A stretch of DNA of 64,000 nt from Microglena sp. YARC (taxonomy: Eukaryota > Chlorophyta > Chlorophyceae > Chlamydomonadales > Chlamydomonadaceae): assembly GCA_022414725.1 (NCBI GenBank), contig CM039467.1:9410911-9474910 (forward strand), in the 5' to 3' direction. The notes beneath the pieces are model-generated. The model made no database searches and was not told the DNA's origin. It saw only the letters and a list, made by a program, of their open reading frames with translations. The translations under genes and the position numbers were made by a program. This document shows positions 53,554 to 63,807 of this stretch, in pieces. The first letter of the stretch is position 1, and every line of letters starts with the position of its first letter.

Positions 53554-55110
53554 CTACCGGCAAACATACGTGATCTTCAGATTGGCTGGCAAGGCTTCAA
53601 GACCTTTTGGTCGTAATTGGCCTGGTTTGATAGCTTCCTGGTACAGGTTGCGAAGATTGGAACAATCAGTTAAGGCTGTGATGTCCCGGACTCCGTCACT
53701 TGCAGTCAGCCAAAGCTCAAGCAGATTGCAACACTTTGAAAAGTGTGAGATGTCCTTCAGTTCGTTGCAATCGGCCAGATGTAGGGAATGCAGCTTGGGA
53801 CATTTGGACACAGCCTCTGTGTTCTTGAGGGCTACTCCAGACAAGTTCAGTGTTCGCAGATTGGGACATGATGACATGGCTGCGGAGCTCGTGAGTTGCC
53901 CGCACCTAGACAAGTTCAGGGAATACAGCTTGGATAATTTTGACAAAGCCTTGACGTCCTGGAGCATCAGGCAACCAGACAGATCCAGGGTCTGCAGATT
54001 TGTACATGGTGACAAGGCCTCGATGCTGCTGAGTTTCTCTGCCCCACGCAAGCTCAATGTGTGCAGCTTGGTTAATGGTGACAAGTCCTTGATGCTACTG
54101 AGCTCCTTGGCCTCATGCAAGCTCGATGTGTGCAGCTTGGTACATGAGGACAAGGCTGAAATGTCCAGAAGCTGGGCCTGTAGTCTAGAGGCTGAACGTA
54201 GACCCAATTTAAGCTCACCCAGATTCAAACAGCCTGACAAGGGTGAGAGGTCGACCTCGGTCGCCATATCAAGGGCCAATACGTGCAACAAGCTCAGATC
54301 AGGACATGCAGACACAATACTAAGGGGAGCACTGCGCACTTTCAGCGATTGCAGAGAGGGACCCAGGGAGATGTCTCCCAATTCACAACGCGACAGATCT
54401 AGCACATGCAGGCTGGAACATCTTGACAAGGCTGTGGCATCCCCAAGACGCCTCGCATGCCCCATGACCAGCGTATGCAGATTGGGAAACTCTGACAGGG
54501 CCTCGATGCCCTGGATATTACCGTTCAGAGTCAGCGTGTGCAGATTGGAACATGCCGACCAGACTAATATATCCATAATTGGTGGATGCACACAGCTGAC
54601 GCTAGACAGGGTCAGCGTGTGCAGATTGGTACACTTTGACAAGGCTGAGGTATCCTCAAGTCCACTGACAGACAGACTTAGCACGTGCAGATTGGTGCAC
54701 TCTGACAAGGCTGAGATATCCTCGAGTTTCTCACACACACCTGACACAGTCAACTCGTTCAAAGAGGGCAGCACTTTCAAAGCAGGCATACTTCTCAGTT
54801 TGAGGTTCCAAGTGTTAGAGATGTCTAGGGAGCGCAATGCATCACCAAAATCCAAGGTAGCAATTCTTGAATACGGCAACCCACACAATGCCGCCTCCTT
54901 CAGCCCAGTCAACGTTGTCAAGGGAGACAAATCAGCAGTTTGCAACACTGCTGTTTCGTCTCCCTCGGAAAAGTACTGATGAAGGTTGATCTCAAGGGCT
55001 GTCAAGTGGGTTGGTAAATCCGCAAGGGCAAAATATGCGTGAGGATAGCACCCGCGCACTCTGTCTAGGTTGGGGCACTTGGAGAAGACTGTTTGGCTTG
55101 CGGCATAATC
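53554..55110 (-). CDS. Leucine-rich-repeat protein, large 3' exon (518 codons)
   Basis: Open from an acceptor (CCCTTATTCAG at about 55111-55121) to a stop at 53554. It begins DYAASQTVFSKCPNLDRVRG and contains about 19 repeats of 22-25 residues with consensus ALSxCxNLHxLxLSxxxxLxDI, for example SALSKCTNLHTLTLSS and EALSPCTNLQTLDLSG. The regular Cys before N and the LxLS strand mark cysteine-containing LRRs like those of F-box proteins; such solenoids bind partner proteins. The frame starts GTG rather than ATG inside the exon, so an upstream exon is needed; 57306-57718 is a candidate. No signal peptide or kinase is attached. The 469-codon frame on the opposite strand is a shadow of this exon. 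Confidence 0.85.
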   Translation of the reverse strand, partial: DYAASQTVFSKCPNLDRVRGCYPHAYFALADLPTHLTALEINLHQYFSEGDETAVLQTADLSPLTTLTGLKEAALCGLPYSRIATLDFGDALRSLDISNTWNLKLRSMPALKVLPSLNELTVSGVCEKLEDISALSECTNLHVLSLSVSGLEDTSALSKCTNLHTLTLSSVSCVHPPIMDILVWSACSNLHTLTLNGNIQGIEALSEFPNLHTLVMGHARRLGDATALSRCSSLHVLDLSRCELGDISLGPSLQSLKVRSAPLSIVSACPDLSLLHVLALDMATEVDLSPLSGCLNLGELKLGLRSASRLQAQLLDISALSSCTKLHTSSLHEAKELSSIKDLSPLTKLHTLSLRGAEKLSSIEALSPCTNLQTLDLSGCLMLQDVKALSKLSKLYSLNLSRCGQLTSSAAMSSCPNLRTLNLSGVALKNTEAVSKCPKLHSLHLADCNELKDISHFSKCCNLLELWLTASDGVRDITALTDCSNLRNLYQEAIKPGQLRPKGLEALPANLKITYVCR

Positions 55111-55120
55111 CTGAATAAGG

Positions 55121-55250
55121 GTAAAACGATTGTTTGGGGTTCAGTTCATCAGTGCTTTTTCTTTTGAAGCCCTTCCTCACACGGTTGGGCAAGTCTCTTT
55201 AGCCTATTTGGAGTACCCCTGGACTGTAACATACATACACATACATAAGA
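55121..55250 (+). mobile_element. LINE 3'-end fragment, plus strand
   Basis: GTAAAACGATTGTTTGGGGT then TCAGTTCATCAGTGC through GCCTATTTGG and GACTGTAACATACATACACA. It begins at the acceptor side of the LRR intron, antisense to that gene; the tail is CATACA. Confidence 0.85.
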
Positions 55251-55975
55251 ATGGAGGAAGGACTAAGCAATAAATACAATACAATACAATACAATACATG
55301 GTACGCCTTATTAACAGGCGAGAGAGAGGTTGAGATGGGGGCAGCCCGTTTGCTTGCACTGGGGCCGACCACCAATGAACTTAGGCATCCTTCTTTACAG
55401 GCAGTTGTGCAGTAGCAAGTACTAAGTCGCCACCACTGGTATAACCCGCTGTGGCCGTGGATCGGACCGCTGGGTAATCATCATTTCCCCTCTCGGGACA
55501 TGCATTATTATTGAACGACACAGCTTCGAGTGCTCTATAGACATCTTGCAAGCTTCTTTTTGTCGAAGTTATGTGGATACGGAAGAAGACAAGACATGAG
55601 ACTTTGATTTCACGGGAACAGATTTTACACGATAGGTCCAGACTTAGAGAGCGACGAAGCCGCCTAAGGGAGATTGTAGGTTACGTAAAGACGCATGAAG
55701 ACCAGTACATAAAGACGCATGAAGACCGGTAGAGCCGAAGAACAGCTAACGCTGACACTTTACAGACAGTTGAGCAGTAGCTTGGAGCAGAAGAGCAACT
55801 GCACTAGGGAGGTTTGATGACATGCTATGTTGACTGCCGTTTCCATTTTGAAAGGGCCTACTGACAAAATTAGGAAGGAGATAACGAGGTAAGTCGAGAT
55901 AATGAGGTAAGTCGAGATAACGAGGTAAGTCGAGATAACGAGGTAAGTCGAGAACAAAACGACAGGGCAGTGAGG
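55251..55975. repeat. Intron-like region with ATACA microsatellite and 18-bp tandem
   Basis: (ATACA)n at 55270-55298 and GATAACGAGGTAAGTCGA repeated five times at 55880-55950. The rest is unrecognised. Confidence 0.7.
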
Positions 55976-55983
55976 CTTGTAAG

Positions 55984-56178
55984 CTGGGTACTTCCAAGCG
56001 CGCGCTTCAGCGCGCTGGCGCGCTGTCTTTTTGAGCCCAATTGCGCGTTTGGCGCAGTTTTTTGCAACCCCCTATGGGCACAGCAAGCGATTTTTGCGTT
56101 TTTTGCACTACAAAGCGCAGTTTTTATTTTTTCAAGTGCGCTAAAGCGCTGGCCAATTTGGTCAATGGAAGTACCCTG
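55984..56178. mobile_element. hAT-type MITE (family 1), complete, with 8-bp target duplication
   Basis: 195 bp, ends CTGGGTACTTCCAAGCG and inverted CAGGGTACTTCCATTGAC. Flanked by CTTGTAAG at 55976-55983 and 56179-56186. Interior shares AGCGCTGGCCAATTTGG and CAAAGCGCAGTTTTT with the copies at 26793 and 30286. Confidence 0.93.
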
Positions 56179-56186
56179 CTTGTAAG

Positions 56187-56375
56187 GCAGCAAGGCAGCA
56201 AGGCAGTAAGGCAGGGCAGCAAGGCAGCTAAGGGGGGGGGCATCTAAAGGCAGCAAGGCAGTAAGGCATTAAGGGCAGCAAGGCAGGGCAGCAAGGCAGC
56301 TAAGGGGGGGGGCATCTAAGGGCAGCAAGGCAGGGCAGTAAGGGCACCTTGTAGGGCAGCAAGGCAGAAAGGCTT
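56187..56375. repeat. GGCAGCAA tandem
   Basis: AAGGCAGCAAGGCAGGGCAG with TAAGGGGGGGGCATCTAAG, a 70-bp compound unit repeated about 2.5 times. Confidence 0.8.
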
Positions 56376-56389
56376 GCTGAGACCACTGC

Positions 56390-56570
56390 TTCAATTTTGG
56401 GCTACGCGTAGCAGCTTCTAGGCAGCTCCCATTCCCTGTCCTTGGGCCGACTTGGAAGCTAGCTAATGTGGCAGAAAGCTGGCATGACAGGCATTCCAAT
56501 GCAGCTATGATCTTTGGGCTTGGCTCAGTTGCTGGAAAATGGAGCTGGGTGGAAGCTGCTTCCCCAAATA
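56390..56570. mobile_element. MITE family 3 copy, one end lost
   Basis: Starts TTTTGGGCTACGCGTAGCAG and shares CTTCTAGGCAGCTCCC, ACAGGCATTCCAATGCAGCT and GAGCTGGGTGGAAGCTGCTT with 52511-52694, then breaks off. Confidence 0.75.
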
Positions 56571-56589
56571 GTGGCTGAGACCCAGCTGG

Positions 56590-57010
56590 CCAACCTAAGA
56601 CCCATACCCACATGAGAACCAGACCCACCTGGGAAACAGACCCAGACCCATCTGAGACCCAGACCCACCTGGGAAACAGACCCAGACCCATCTGAGACCC
56701 AGACCCACCTGGGAACCAGACCCAGACCCATCTGAGACCCAGACCCACCTGAGAACCAGATTACTGATAACCAGACCTAGAACCATCTGATCACCTACCA
56801 GACCAACCTGATAACCAGACTCAGGCCCATGTGAGACCCAGACCCTCCTGAGGATCAGACCCATACCCATCTGATAACCATACCCATCTGATAACATTAC
56901 CCAGACCCATCTGAGACCCATGCCCACCTGATAACTAGACCCAGACCCATCGAAGACCCATACCAACCTGATAACTAGACCCATGCCAATCTGAGAACTA
57001 GACCCATCTC
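56590..57010. repeat. About 38-bp minisatellite (CCAGACCCACCTGGGAACCA)
   Basis: About ten units of CCAGACCCATCTGAGACCCA and ACCTGATAACCAGACC variants, progressively diverged to the right. Confidence 0.85.
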
Positions 57011-57305
57011 ATCTGAGATCCAGAAAAAGACCCAGCTGTGACGGTTGTATCAATGCTTTACAAACAAGTTCCTATCTGTCGGCGCTAGCACCCCTGAAAT
57101 AACGTCATGTAGGCCCTGGAGTCAAACAAGGTAATTATGCCATGTACAGGCTAACTACAACTGCCTTAACAGTTCCATCGGGCCGGCCACTAGGGGGCCC
57201 AGGGCACCCTCCTATTTGTGTATGGGGGTCCACTTCCTGGGTGAAATTCCTCTTGAGAAAAGGGGGGAGATTAACATGTAGCCACTCAGGGACTCAGCCA
57301 CTTAC
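57011..57305. other. Unannotated intron-like stretch
   Basis: No repeat or motif recognised; it ends beside a donor-like GAG|GTAAGT on the minus strand at 57305. Confidence 0.4.
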
Positions 57306-57718
57306 CTCCTGACTGATAGACTCAGCCACATTCCAGCTCAAGCATCGAGTTCTGGAAGAAATAGCATTGCAAGCAAGTCGCTTTGCAAACGAGCCTCAGC
57401 GTGCCGATGGTCTCTTTGTCACAGTGAGGCAGCAGCGCGTCTGGAAAGGTCAAAAACAAGTCTGCAGCTCCGCCCTTGTTGATCCAGACCGTTGCCTCAG
57501 ATCCTCTGGCGCTTTGCACACTCCCAAGCAACGAAGGGGTTCTGTATCTTGCTTCGTTTTGGATCTGTGTCTTCCGACACCAAATCCCTTCGCTGAGTCT
57601 TTGCATCTGTCTTCTGCGCCACTCCGCGCTTTATCATCACGTCCGGTAGTTCAGCCAGATCACCTGTGGAGGCATTGGGCCTAGCCTGCTGTTGATCGAG
57701 CTGAGCCCATTCCTGCAT
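57306..57718 (-). CDS. Possible F-box exon upstream of the LRR exon
   Basis: Minus-strand ATG at 57718 opens MQEWAQLDQQQARPNASTGD with a basic patch (DPKRSK). In another frame ADLFLTFPDALLPHCDKETI then GTLRLVCKATCLQCYFFQ has the Leu-Pro, Leu-Arg-Leu-Val-Cys-Lys pattern of an F-box. A third frame (NVAESISQE) reaches GAG|GTAAGT and joins the LRR exon in phase. Two frame changes are needed, so either the exon is damaged or my joining is wrong. F-box-LRR proteins are substrate receptors of SCF ubiquitin ligases. Confidence 0.4.
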
Positions 57719-58186
57719 GGGGAATTCGAAACGAGAGTCGAATCGAGCCTCGGAATAGGTCGGAAACTCGGGATGCAGAGGTGCTCACCTCGCCAGTGAC
57801 GTTGTCGTTGTCCATGCATGGATCCATGGCGCCAGGCACACTTCAATGTAAGGCGAGAGTGGTTTATTTGGGCAGTAAATAGCAAGAATCGAAGAGACAA
57901 GTCCTAAGCGCGTTAAACGCGAAACGCTGTACCAGTCACGGGCAGGGCAGGGGGCGAAATGGCGAGGAGGGCTGGGGGGGTCGAAACTAGTGGAGGAAGT
58001 AGCTACTAGTAGCGGAATAAGCTACAAAACATTCGACAACTTTTGCGACGAATCTTGGCCGCTGCGATGTTGGTAACTCAAGTCATGCGCACTCCAACTA
58101 TGGGCCAAATGTTTGGGTGCGGAGGTGGCCGGAATCGTTCAAACAGCTTCCGGAAAGACGGAGACAGAAAGACACGGGTGGATCTT
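57719..58186. other. Flank of the retrotransposon
   Basis: Mixed-composition sequence, no repeat or gene recognised; probable 5' flank of the LRR gene. The last bases GATCT precede the LTR. Confidence 0.4.
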
Positions 58187-58537
58187 TGTGACAGATAACG
58201 ATCCGTCACCTGCGCTACCTCGAGGTGGCGACGACTTCCCCGAGGAAGGGGAGCTGACGGGACCTGTCTAGACGGTTACAACCGTTAAACTGGTCCGCGC
58301 CCTCGGTCAACGCGCCCTTCGCGCGCCCTACGTCCGCGACTCGGGATATTCGCATCTCCAGCAACGGCTTAATGATATGCGAATGTCCAGAAGCATCAAC
58401 GGGTTTATTCGCTGAACCGCGGGAGAATGTAGGGTACTTAAGCCGAGCTTGAGTGTCTGAGGCCAGAAAACAGAGAGGTTCAATTCCTTTCTCTCCTGAT
58501 ACTTTATATCAAGCTAAGACGTCTTTCAGACGTCACA
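58187..58537 (+). repeat. 5' LTR (351 bp)
   Basis: Begins TGTGACAGATAACG and ends CGTCACA (TG...CA). TTTATATC at 58503-58510 is a likely TATA element. The 3' copy starts at 63808. Confidence 0.93.
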
Positions 58538-58539
58538 TT

Positions 58540-58552
58540 TGGTTTCGGAGCC
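58540..58552 (+). promoter_or_regulatory. Primer binding site
   Basis: TGGTTTCGGAGCC begins two bases after the LTR. It would pair with a tRNA 3' end GGCTCCGAAACCA and resembles, but does not equal, the initiator-Met site TGGTATCAGAGCC. Confidence 0.75.
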
Positions 58553-58583
58553 TGTTCCTTTCTTACCCGATTTTTTTCCCGCT

Positions 58584-59771
58584 ATGTCTGCCTCTAACGC
58601 TATGGACCATGATGGTCACGCTGACGACCTCGATTCGTCTTCCACGTCCGAAATTATTCGAGTCGCCAGATTATCTGCGCTTGCCGACGCTCACATTTTG
58701 ATTGACCAATACAAGGACGCCATCAACTCGTCTAGGAAGCAGCTGCCTGTGTCGACGCTCCTCCTCCACCAAGCTGCAGTGGACCTCATCCGCAAGGACG
58801 AGGACGAGAAGGCAGCCCTCGCCACGGCCGCTTTACAGGCCTCCCTCGCCGAGGCTTGGGCCCAAGCCGCTGTGCCGTCCCCTCTCCAGGCCATGGAGAC
58901 CCTGATGGCCCAGATGGCCTCCGTCATTGCGGTAAGAGCACCGAGTAGTACCCCTCGTTCGACGAAGATGACGATTCGACCGTGTCTATGGACGGGCACT
59001 GACGATAAGAAACTCCCTAGAGGGAAGGTTTGGTGGCACACGTTGAACTTGTTCTGTGAGGTCAACGAGATGAAGGACACCAAGTTCTTGGCCTGTTTCT
59101 TTGGGGGTACTGCTTCTGATTGGTTCTTTCATCTTTGCAATGACCCTGCCCGCCCTCACGAACTCACCTGGGAGGAAGCCGAGACCGCTTTCCTCTCCTA
59201 TTTCGACCCGAAGTATGGGAACGATGATCTCGTAGCCACTCAGCGCTTGCACTCCCACGCCATCACGCAGACCGACTCTGTTCGACACTACGCCCAGGTT
59301 TTCCTGACCGAAGTCCGAATCGCTGGTGGTCTCGACCTCAAGTCCCAGCTCGTCCTTTTCCGCCTTGGTCTGAAACCGACCATCGAATGCCGCTGCCGCT
59401 CGCACCCTACCAATATTGGGGGTCGTTTCGACACGCTTGACCAACTCATTGACCTCGCCTCAAAGGTCGAAGACCGACTATCCACCATCGCACTACCATC
59501 TCTGACACCTGAAACCTCTGCTCTTGCTACGCAGTCCCACGCTAAGGTGCCGAGCACCCAGGCTCACGGCAGGCCGAGGCCAACGGGAGGCCCGAGGGCG
59601 ACTCCAAGAGGCAACGTGCCCCATCCTCCGATTTTTGCCCCGTCTATACCGAAGAAGAGAAGTCGGCCCGCAGCCTTGCAATCGCCACCAAGCGAGGGTG
59701 GAAGCAGAGCAATGGAGCCCCATGGGACATGGCCTCCATCACCGCTGCTCGATGAAGAACTTATGCTATAA
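58584..59771 (+). CDS. gag: gag (395 codons)
   Basis: ATG at 58584 (MSASNAMDHDGHADDLDSSS). After an acidic, helical N-terminus, residues about 155-300 form a retrotransposon-gag domain (FFGGTASDWFFHLCNDPARP, LSYFDPKYGNDDLVATQRLH, RIAGGLDLKSQLVLFRLGLK). The C-terminus is Pro/Arg-rich. The frame ends at 59771, while the next frame carries CYKCGTVRTFNPGTPPKCPR-C (59764-59829), a four-cysteine knuckle-like motif replacing the usual CCHC. The in-frame codons before 58584 include the PBS and are untranslated. Confidence 0.88.
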   Translation: MSASNAMDHDGHADDLDSSSTSEIIRVARLSALADAHILIDQYKDAINSSRKQLPVSTLLLHQAAVDLIRKDEDEKAALATAALQASLAEAWAQAAVPSPLQAMETLMAQMASVIAVRAPSSTPRSTKMTIRPCLWTGTDDKKLPRGKVWWHTLNLFCEVNEMKDTKFLACFFGGTASDWFFHLCNDPARPHELTWEEAETAFLSYFDPKYGNDDLVATQRLHSHAITQTDSVRHYAQVFLTEVRIAGGLDLKSQLVLFRLGLKPTIECRCRSHPTNIGGRFDTLDQLIDLASKVEDRLSTIALPSLTPETSALATQSHAKVPSTQAHGRPRPTGGPRATPRGNVPHPPIFAPSIPKKRSRPAALQSPPSEGGSRAMEPHGTWPPSPLLDEELML

Positions 59772-59844
59772 GTGCGGAACGGTTCGAACCTTCAACCCTG
59801 GGACTCCACCCAAGTGCCCACGATGCCCCGACGAGAGGAATTGA
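59764..59844 (+). CDS. gag/pol Cys4 zinc motif in a shifted frame
   Basis: CYKC then 13 residues then CPRC, followed by PDERN and TGA. It lies in +1 relative to gag; joining requires a frameshift, programmed or mutational. Confidence 0.65.
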   Translation, partial: CYKCGTVRTFNPGTPPKCPRCPDERN

Positions 59845-59920
59845 GACGTCGGGTCGGCCAACTCAGAAATTAGAGCCTGATGTTACCGTTATTTCTGAAA
59901 ACCCCTGTGTAACGCTCTTT

Positions 59921-60550
59921 TTGGCCCAGACCAATCTCCTTTGCCCCTTGCCTCACGGTCCCAGTGAAGTACCATCGATGGTCTTCCCGACTGCATTACC
60001 ACCACCACCACCGATTCCGTGCATCTCGGCATGCGCAACTTCGACGGTCCACGCGGACCAAGACACTGCCCTTTTCGATGCCACTCTCTTAGGAGTAAAA
60101 GGGAAAGTCCTCATCGACAGTGGGGCAGATGCGGTTTTTGTTTCCGCCAAGTTCCTCGCCACCGAAGGCTTCGCGACCTACGCAGGTTCACCGGTCTACG
60201 TTCGTGTAGCTGACGGTTCAACAGTACTCACCACGACTCGTGCAGATTTTACTCTCGACCTCGGCAAACACAGATCGAAGGTCAAGGGCGCGTATGTCCT
60301 CCCTACCCTCGGCCCCATTACGACAGAACTCCTTGGACGCTCTTGGATGCTGCAGTCGCGAGTTTGCCTCAGTTTCGAAACAACTCGTATGAAGGCGACC
60401 CTTCGGACACCTCGAAAAACAGACCAGAACACGGTGGAATTATATTCTACTCGCCTCGAATCGACACCGTACTCCATACCTGAGCTCGTGGCCTACACTC
60501 TCGCCAAAACCGCACTCTTCGACTCGGTGGTCTGTCACAGCCCAGCTTGA
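59921..60550 (+). CDS. pol: Retropepsin (aspartic protease)
   Basis: The active-site motif VLIDSGADAVFVS (60108-60146) and the C-terminal ELLGRSWML resembling the ILG turn identify a retroviral-type aspartyl protease, which acts as a dimer to cleave the polyprotein. It follows TALFDATLLGVKGK. The frame ends at TGA 60548. Confidence 0.88.
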   Translation: MAQTNLLCPLPHGPSEVPSMVFPTALPPPPPIPCISACATSTVHADQDTALFDATLLGVKGKVLIDSGADAVFVSAKFLATEGFATYAGSPVYVRVADGSTVLTTTRADFTLDLGKHRSKVKGAYVLPTLGPITTELLGRSWMLQSRVCLSFETTRMKATLRTPRKTDQNTVELYSTRLESTPYSIPELVAYTLAKTALFDSVVCHSPA

Positions 60551-60839
60551 TGACCAACCAAACGCTCAAACGGTGGGTCCGAAGGCAGAAACAGAACCTC
60601 ACTTGCTTCGAAGTGGTCGTTACCCAGCTCGACGATAGCGACGATGCATTCGTTCTTAACGCCACGAACAGCCCAAATCGACCCCGATCGCACGACCCGA
60701 CGTGATCAAATTGTCCTGAACCGTGAGAAAGACTTCGCCAAGGCTTTCTCCACAGCCGACTCGGTCTCGAATTACGTCCAGACACACCTCTCGTCTGCCC
60801 ACTGATCGACCCACTGACCAGCCCAAAATTCTCGAGAGG

Positions 60840-61640
60840 ACACCGACTGTCCCCGGCCGAACTCCTCGAAGTCGAACAGCAAGTCAAGGACCTCCTCGCG
60901 AAGGGATTCATTCATCCGAGCTCGAGTCCTTGGGGATCGCCGATCCTTTTCGTAGCCAAACCCGATGGCTCTTGGCGCATGGCCATTGATTATAGAAAAC
61001 TCAACAAGGTCACGATTCCGAACCGATACCCGCTACCTCGCATCGACGATCTCTTCGACCAGGTCCGAGGTGCCAAGGTTTTCTCCAACCTGGACCTCCG
61101 AAACGCATACCACAACATACGCTTACACGATTCAGACGTACCGAAAACTGCGTTCATTACCCCCATGGGGCTCTACGAATTCAAGTCCTACCGTTCGGAC
61201 TCGCCAACGCTCCCTCCGCCTTTACGAAGGTTATGAACACGGTGTTCCGCGACCTCATCGGCAAATTTGTCGTTATCTACTTGGACGATATCCTGATTTT
61301 CAGTAGTAACGACGATGAGCACGAAAAACACCTTCGGATTGTTCTCCAGCGCTTGGAAGATAATCACCTCTTCATCAAACGGGAGAAATGCAGTTTTTTC
61401 CAACCGGAGGTTAAATACCTTGGACATGTGCTATCGGGTGATGGCATTCGAGTCAACGAAACCAAAGTCAAGGCAGTCGCTGCTTGGCCTACACCGACCT
61501 GCTCGAAGCACGTACAACAGTTCCTTGGACTCGCCAACTTTTTCCGCAAATTCATCCAAGGATACTCCTCGCTCGCTGCCCCTCTGACCGCTATCGCAAA
61601 CAAACACCACCCTGGGGTTGGATCGCCAATTTCAACGCCG
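60840..61640 (+). CDS. pol: Reverse transcriptase
   Basis: [73 protein letters not shown] and YLDD (61278-61289) are RT motifs 1-5 in order. [20 protein letters not shown] needs a frame change near 61187, where one base appears missing after TTCAAG. The connection [20 protein letters not shown] leads to RNase H. Confidence 0.92.
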
Positions 61641-61739
61641 CTAAAACCCCTCGGTAAACGGAATGCCGGACTACGGGATCAGATTTCGCGACTATCTGGA
61701 CCACCGACTGTCAAAGTGCCTTCGACGCAATAAAAGAAA

Positions 61740-62150
61740 GCCTTACCAACGCTCCTCTGCTTGCCCACCCTGATCCTACGAAGGATTTTCGAGCTGTCAC
61801 GGACGCTTCTATCGAAGGGACAGGGGGCGTACTCCTTCAGGAGGGTCGGCCGATAGCTTACCATTCCCACAAATTCTCGAAAGCCGAACGCACCTATACC
61901 ACGGGCGAACAGGAATTACTCGCCGTATACCTCGCGCTTAGGAATGGCGATGCTATCTCGAAGGATGTACAGGCGCATTCGAGCTCGACACTGACCACGA
62001 ACCACTTGTCTACCTCGCCAACCAACCGATGCTTTCACGTAAGCAAGCCCGCTACATGGAATTTTTCTCGCGCTTCTCGAACATGAAGTGGAACCACATC
62101 GCTGGTCGTACCAATGTGGCTGACCCCTTGAGCCGACATCCGACCTTCTC
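61740..62150 (+). CDS. pol: RNase H
   Basis: FRAVTDASIEGTGGVLLQEG, GRPIAYHSHKFSKAERTYTT and GEQELLAVYLAL carry the first catalytic Asp and Glu; after a frame change near 61945 ELDTDHEPLVYLANQPM and RTNVADPLSRHP complete the domain. Confidence 0.9.
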
Positions 62151-62169
62151 GACTGCTCTAACGGAGGAA

Positions 62170-63483
62170 CGGATCCATCCCGACGATCCTATCCACTCTC
62201 GCAAAATTTTCCCCGATATCTTACTCGCATACAAACGCGACTCTTGGTTCCGGTGTCCACGCAACACGCAACACCTTACCCTTCGCCCCGATGGCTACTG
62301 GGTTGGTTCAGGCCGCTCCAAACGTTCAGCATCCGAGACGCAGATCGTGGTCCAAAATGGTAACGCCCTCAAGAGTCGCATCTTGTTCGCCTTCCATGAT
62401 ACCCAGCGTAGCGGGCACCCGGGGTTCGAACGCACGTTCAACTCTATCGGCCGTTATTACTGGTGGCCTGCGATGCGCCTCGATGTGAACGACTACGTTC
62501 GATCCTGTCATTTGTGTCAATCGGTGAAGGCTTCACACCAGCGTAGCCAAGGCACGCTCCAACCGCTCCCGATACCTAACGCTCCATTCGATTCGTTGAG
62601 CATGGATTTTATCGTGGGCCTCCCCAAGTCAGAGGGGTACGACATGATCTTTGTTATCGTTGATCGACTTACGAAAATGGTCAAACTCGCTCCATGCAAG
62701 ACGACCGATGGAGCAGAACAGATTGCGAAAATCTTCCACCGCATCATCCTCAGCGAACAAGGGACCCCGACCTCCCTTATCACCGATCGAGACGTCAAAT
62801 TCACGAGCGCTTTCTGGAAGACGATCCAGTCTCTCTGTACCATCGAACCCGGGATGTCGACGGCGTTTCATCCACAGACTGACGGTCAAACCGAACGAAT
62901 GAACAGTGTTCTCGAGGACACTCTCCGTCACTTTACGTCAACGACACAGAAAAAATGGTCTCAACTCCTCCCGAACGCGCAATTTGCTATCAACAACTCG
63001 TACAACAGTAGCATTCGCGATTTTCCGTTCCGCCTCCTCTATGGACGATACCCACGAGTCGCTCTTCAGCCTCCCGATACGATACTCCCACATGACAGCC
63101 CACAGGCGGTGTCTTGGGTCGAACACATGACCAACGCTTTGGACTGTGCGAAAAAGGCCCTTCAGGCGGCCCAAGATTGACAACGCACGTACGCTAACCA
63201 GCATCGCCGACCAGTCACCTTCCTTATCGGCCAGGAAGTCATGCTCTCTACGAAACATCTGAAATATTGGCCAGGTCGGGCTCGCAAGCTCCTCCCTCGT
63301 TTCGTGGGACCGTTCCCCGTCACTCGTGTCTACGATAAGCACGGTGAAACCCTCGCTGCTACCCTCGACCTTCCCGTTGGATGGCGCATTCATCCCACGT
63401 TTCACGTGTCCTTACTCAAGGCTTACGTCCCCGATGGATCCCCGATGATCCGCCCGAACCCCGATCATTTCCGGGACTACTGA
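62170..63483 (+). CDS. pol: Integrase with C-terminal GPY-like region
   Basis: Zinc domain HDTQRSGHPGFERTF with SCHLCQ (HHCC), catalytic core with Asp in SMDFIVGLP, Asp in LITDRDVKFTS and Glu in QTDGQTERMNSVLEDTL. TGA at 63178 interrupts AAQD-QRTYANQHRR; a CGA-to-TGA change explains it. Beyond it KLLPRFVGPFPVTRVY is the GPF/Y module and WRIHPTFHVSLLKAYVPD the usual HPVFHVS link. Open from 62029 apart from this one stop. Confidence 0.92.
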
Positions 63484-63625
63484 CGAGCCAGTCTATGAAA
63501 TCGGAAAAGTGGTCGACCACAAATCGAATCTGGACTCCTCCGCTACTACGTTCAGTGGCTGCACTCTGATCACGTCCATACGTGGGAACTCGAATCCGAC
63601 CTTGCAGGTCCCTGTGCCACCGACA
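63484..63625 (+). CDS. pol: Chromodomain (frameshifted)
   Basis: DEPVYEIGKVVDHKSNL is followed, after a one-base frame change near 63540, by LRYYVQWLHSDHVHTWELES. The Tyr, paired Trp and Glu positions fit a chromodomain, which in chromoviruses guides integration to marked chromatin. Confidence 0.82.
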
Positions 63626-63794
63626 TCGACATGTACTGGCGCCCAAATCCCGACCGCTCACGACCTATCGATCTCCCACCCGTCCCTGATCCGCACGCGC
63701 CGGTCCGCCCCCGCACTCGTCGCGAGGCCTCGACAGAAACCCCTGACGAGTACGTCCAACGAACAAGCACACGACTTCGGAGAAGTCGCGAGCT

Positions 63795-63807
63795 AGAGAG
63801 GGGGAAA
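63795..63807 (+). promoter_or_regulatory. Polypurine tract
   Basis: AGAGAGGGGGAAA lies directly before the 3' LTR TGTGACAG; primes plus-strand DNA synthesis. Confidence 0.9.

Noticed and set aside
53570..54979. 469-codon ORF on the plus strand opposite the LRR exon
   Set aside because: It is the antisense of the LRR coding repeats, whose periodic codons leave the other strand open. Its protein has no motif and no splice context.
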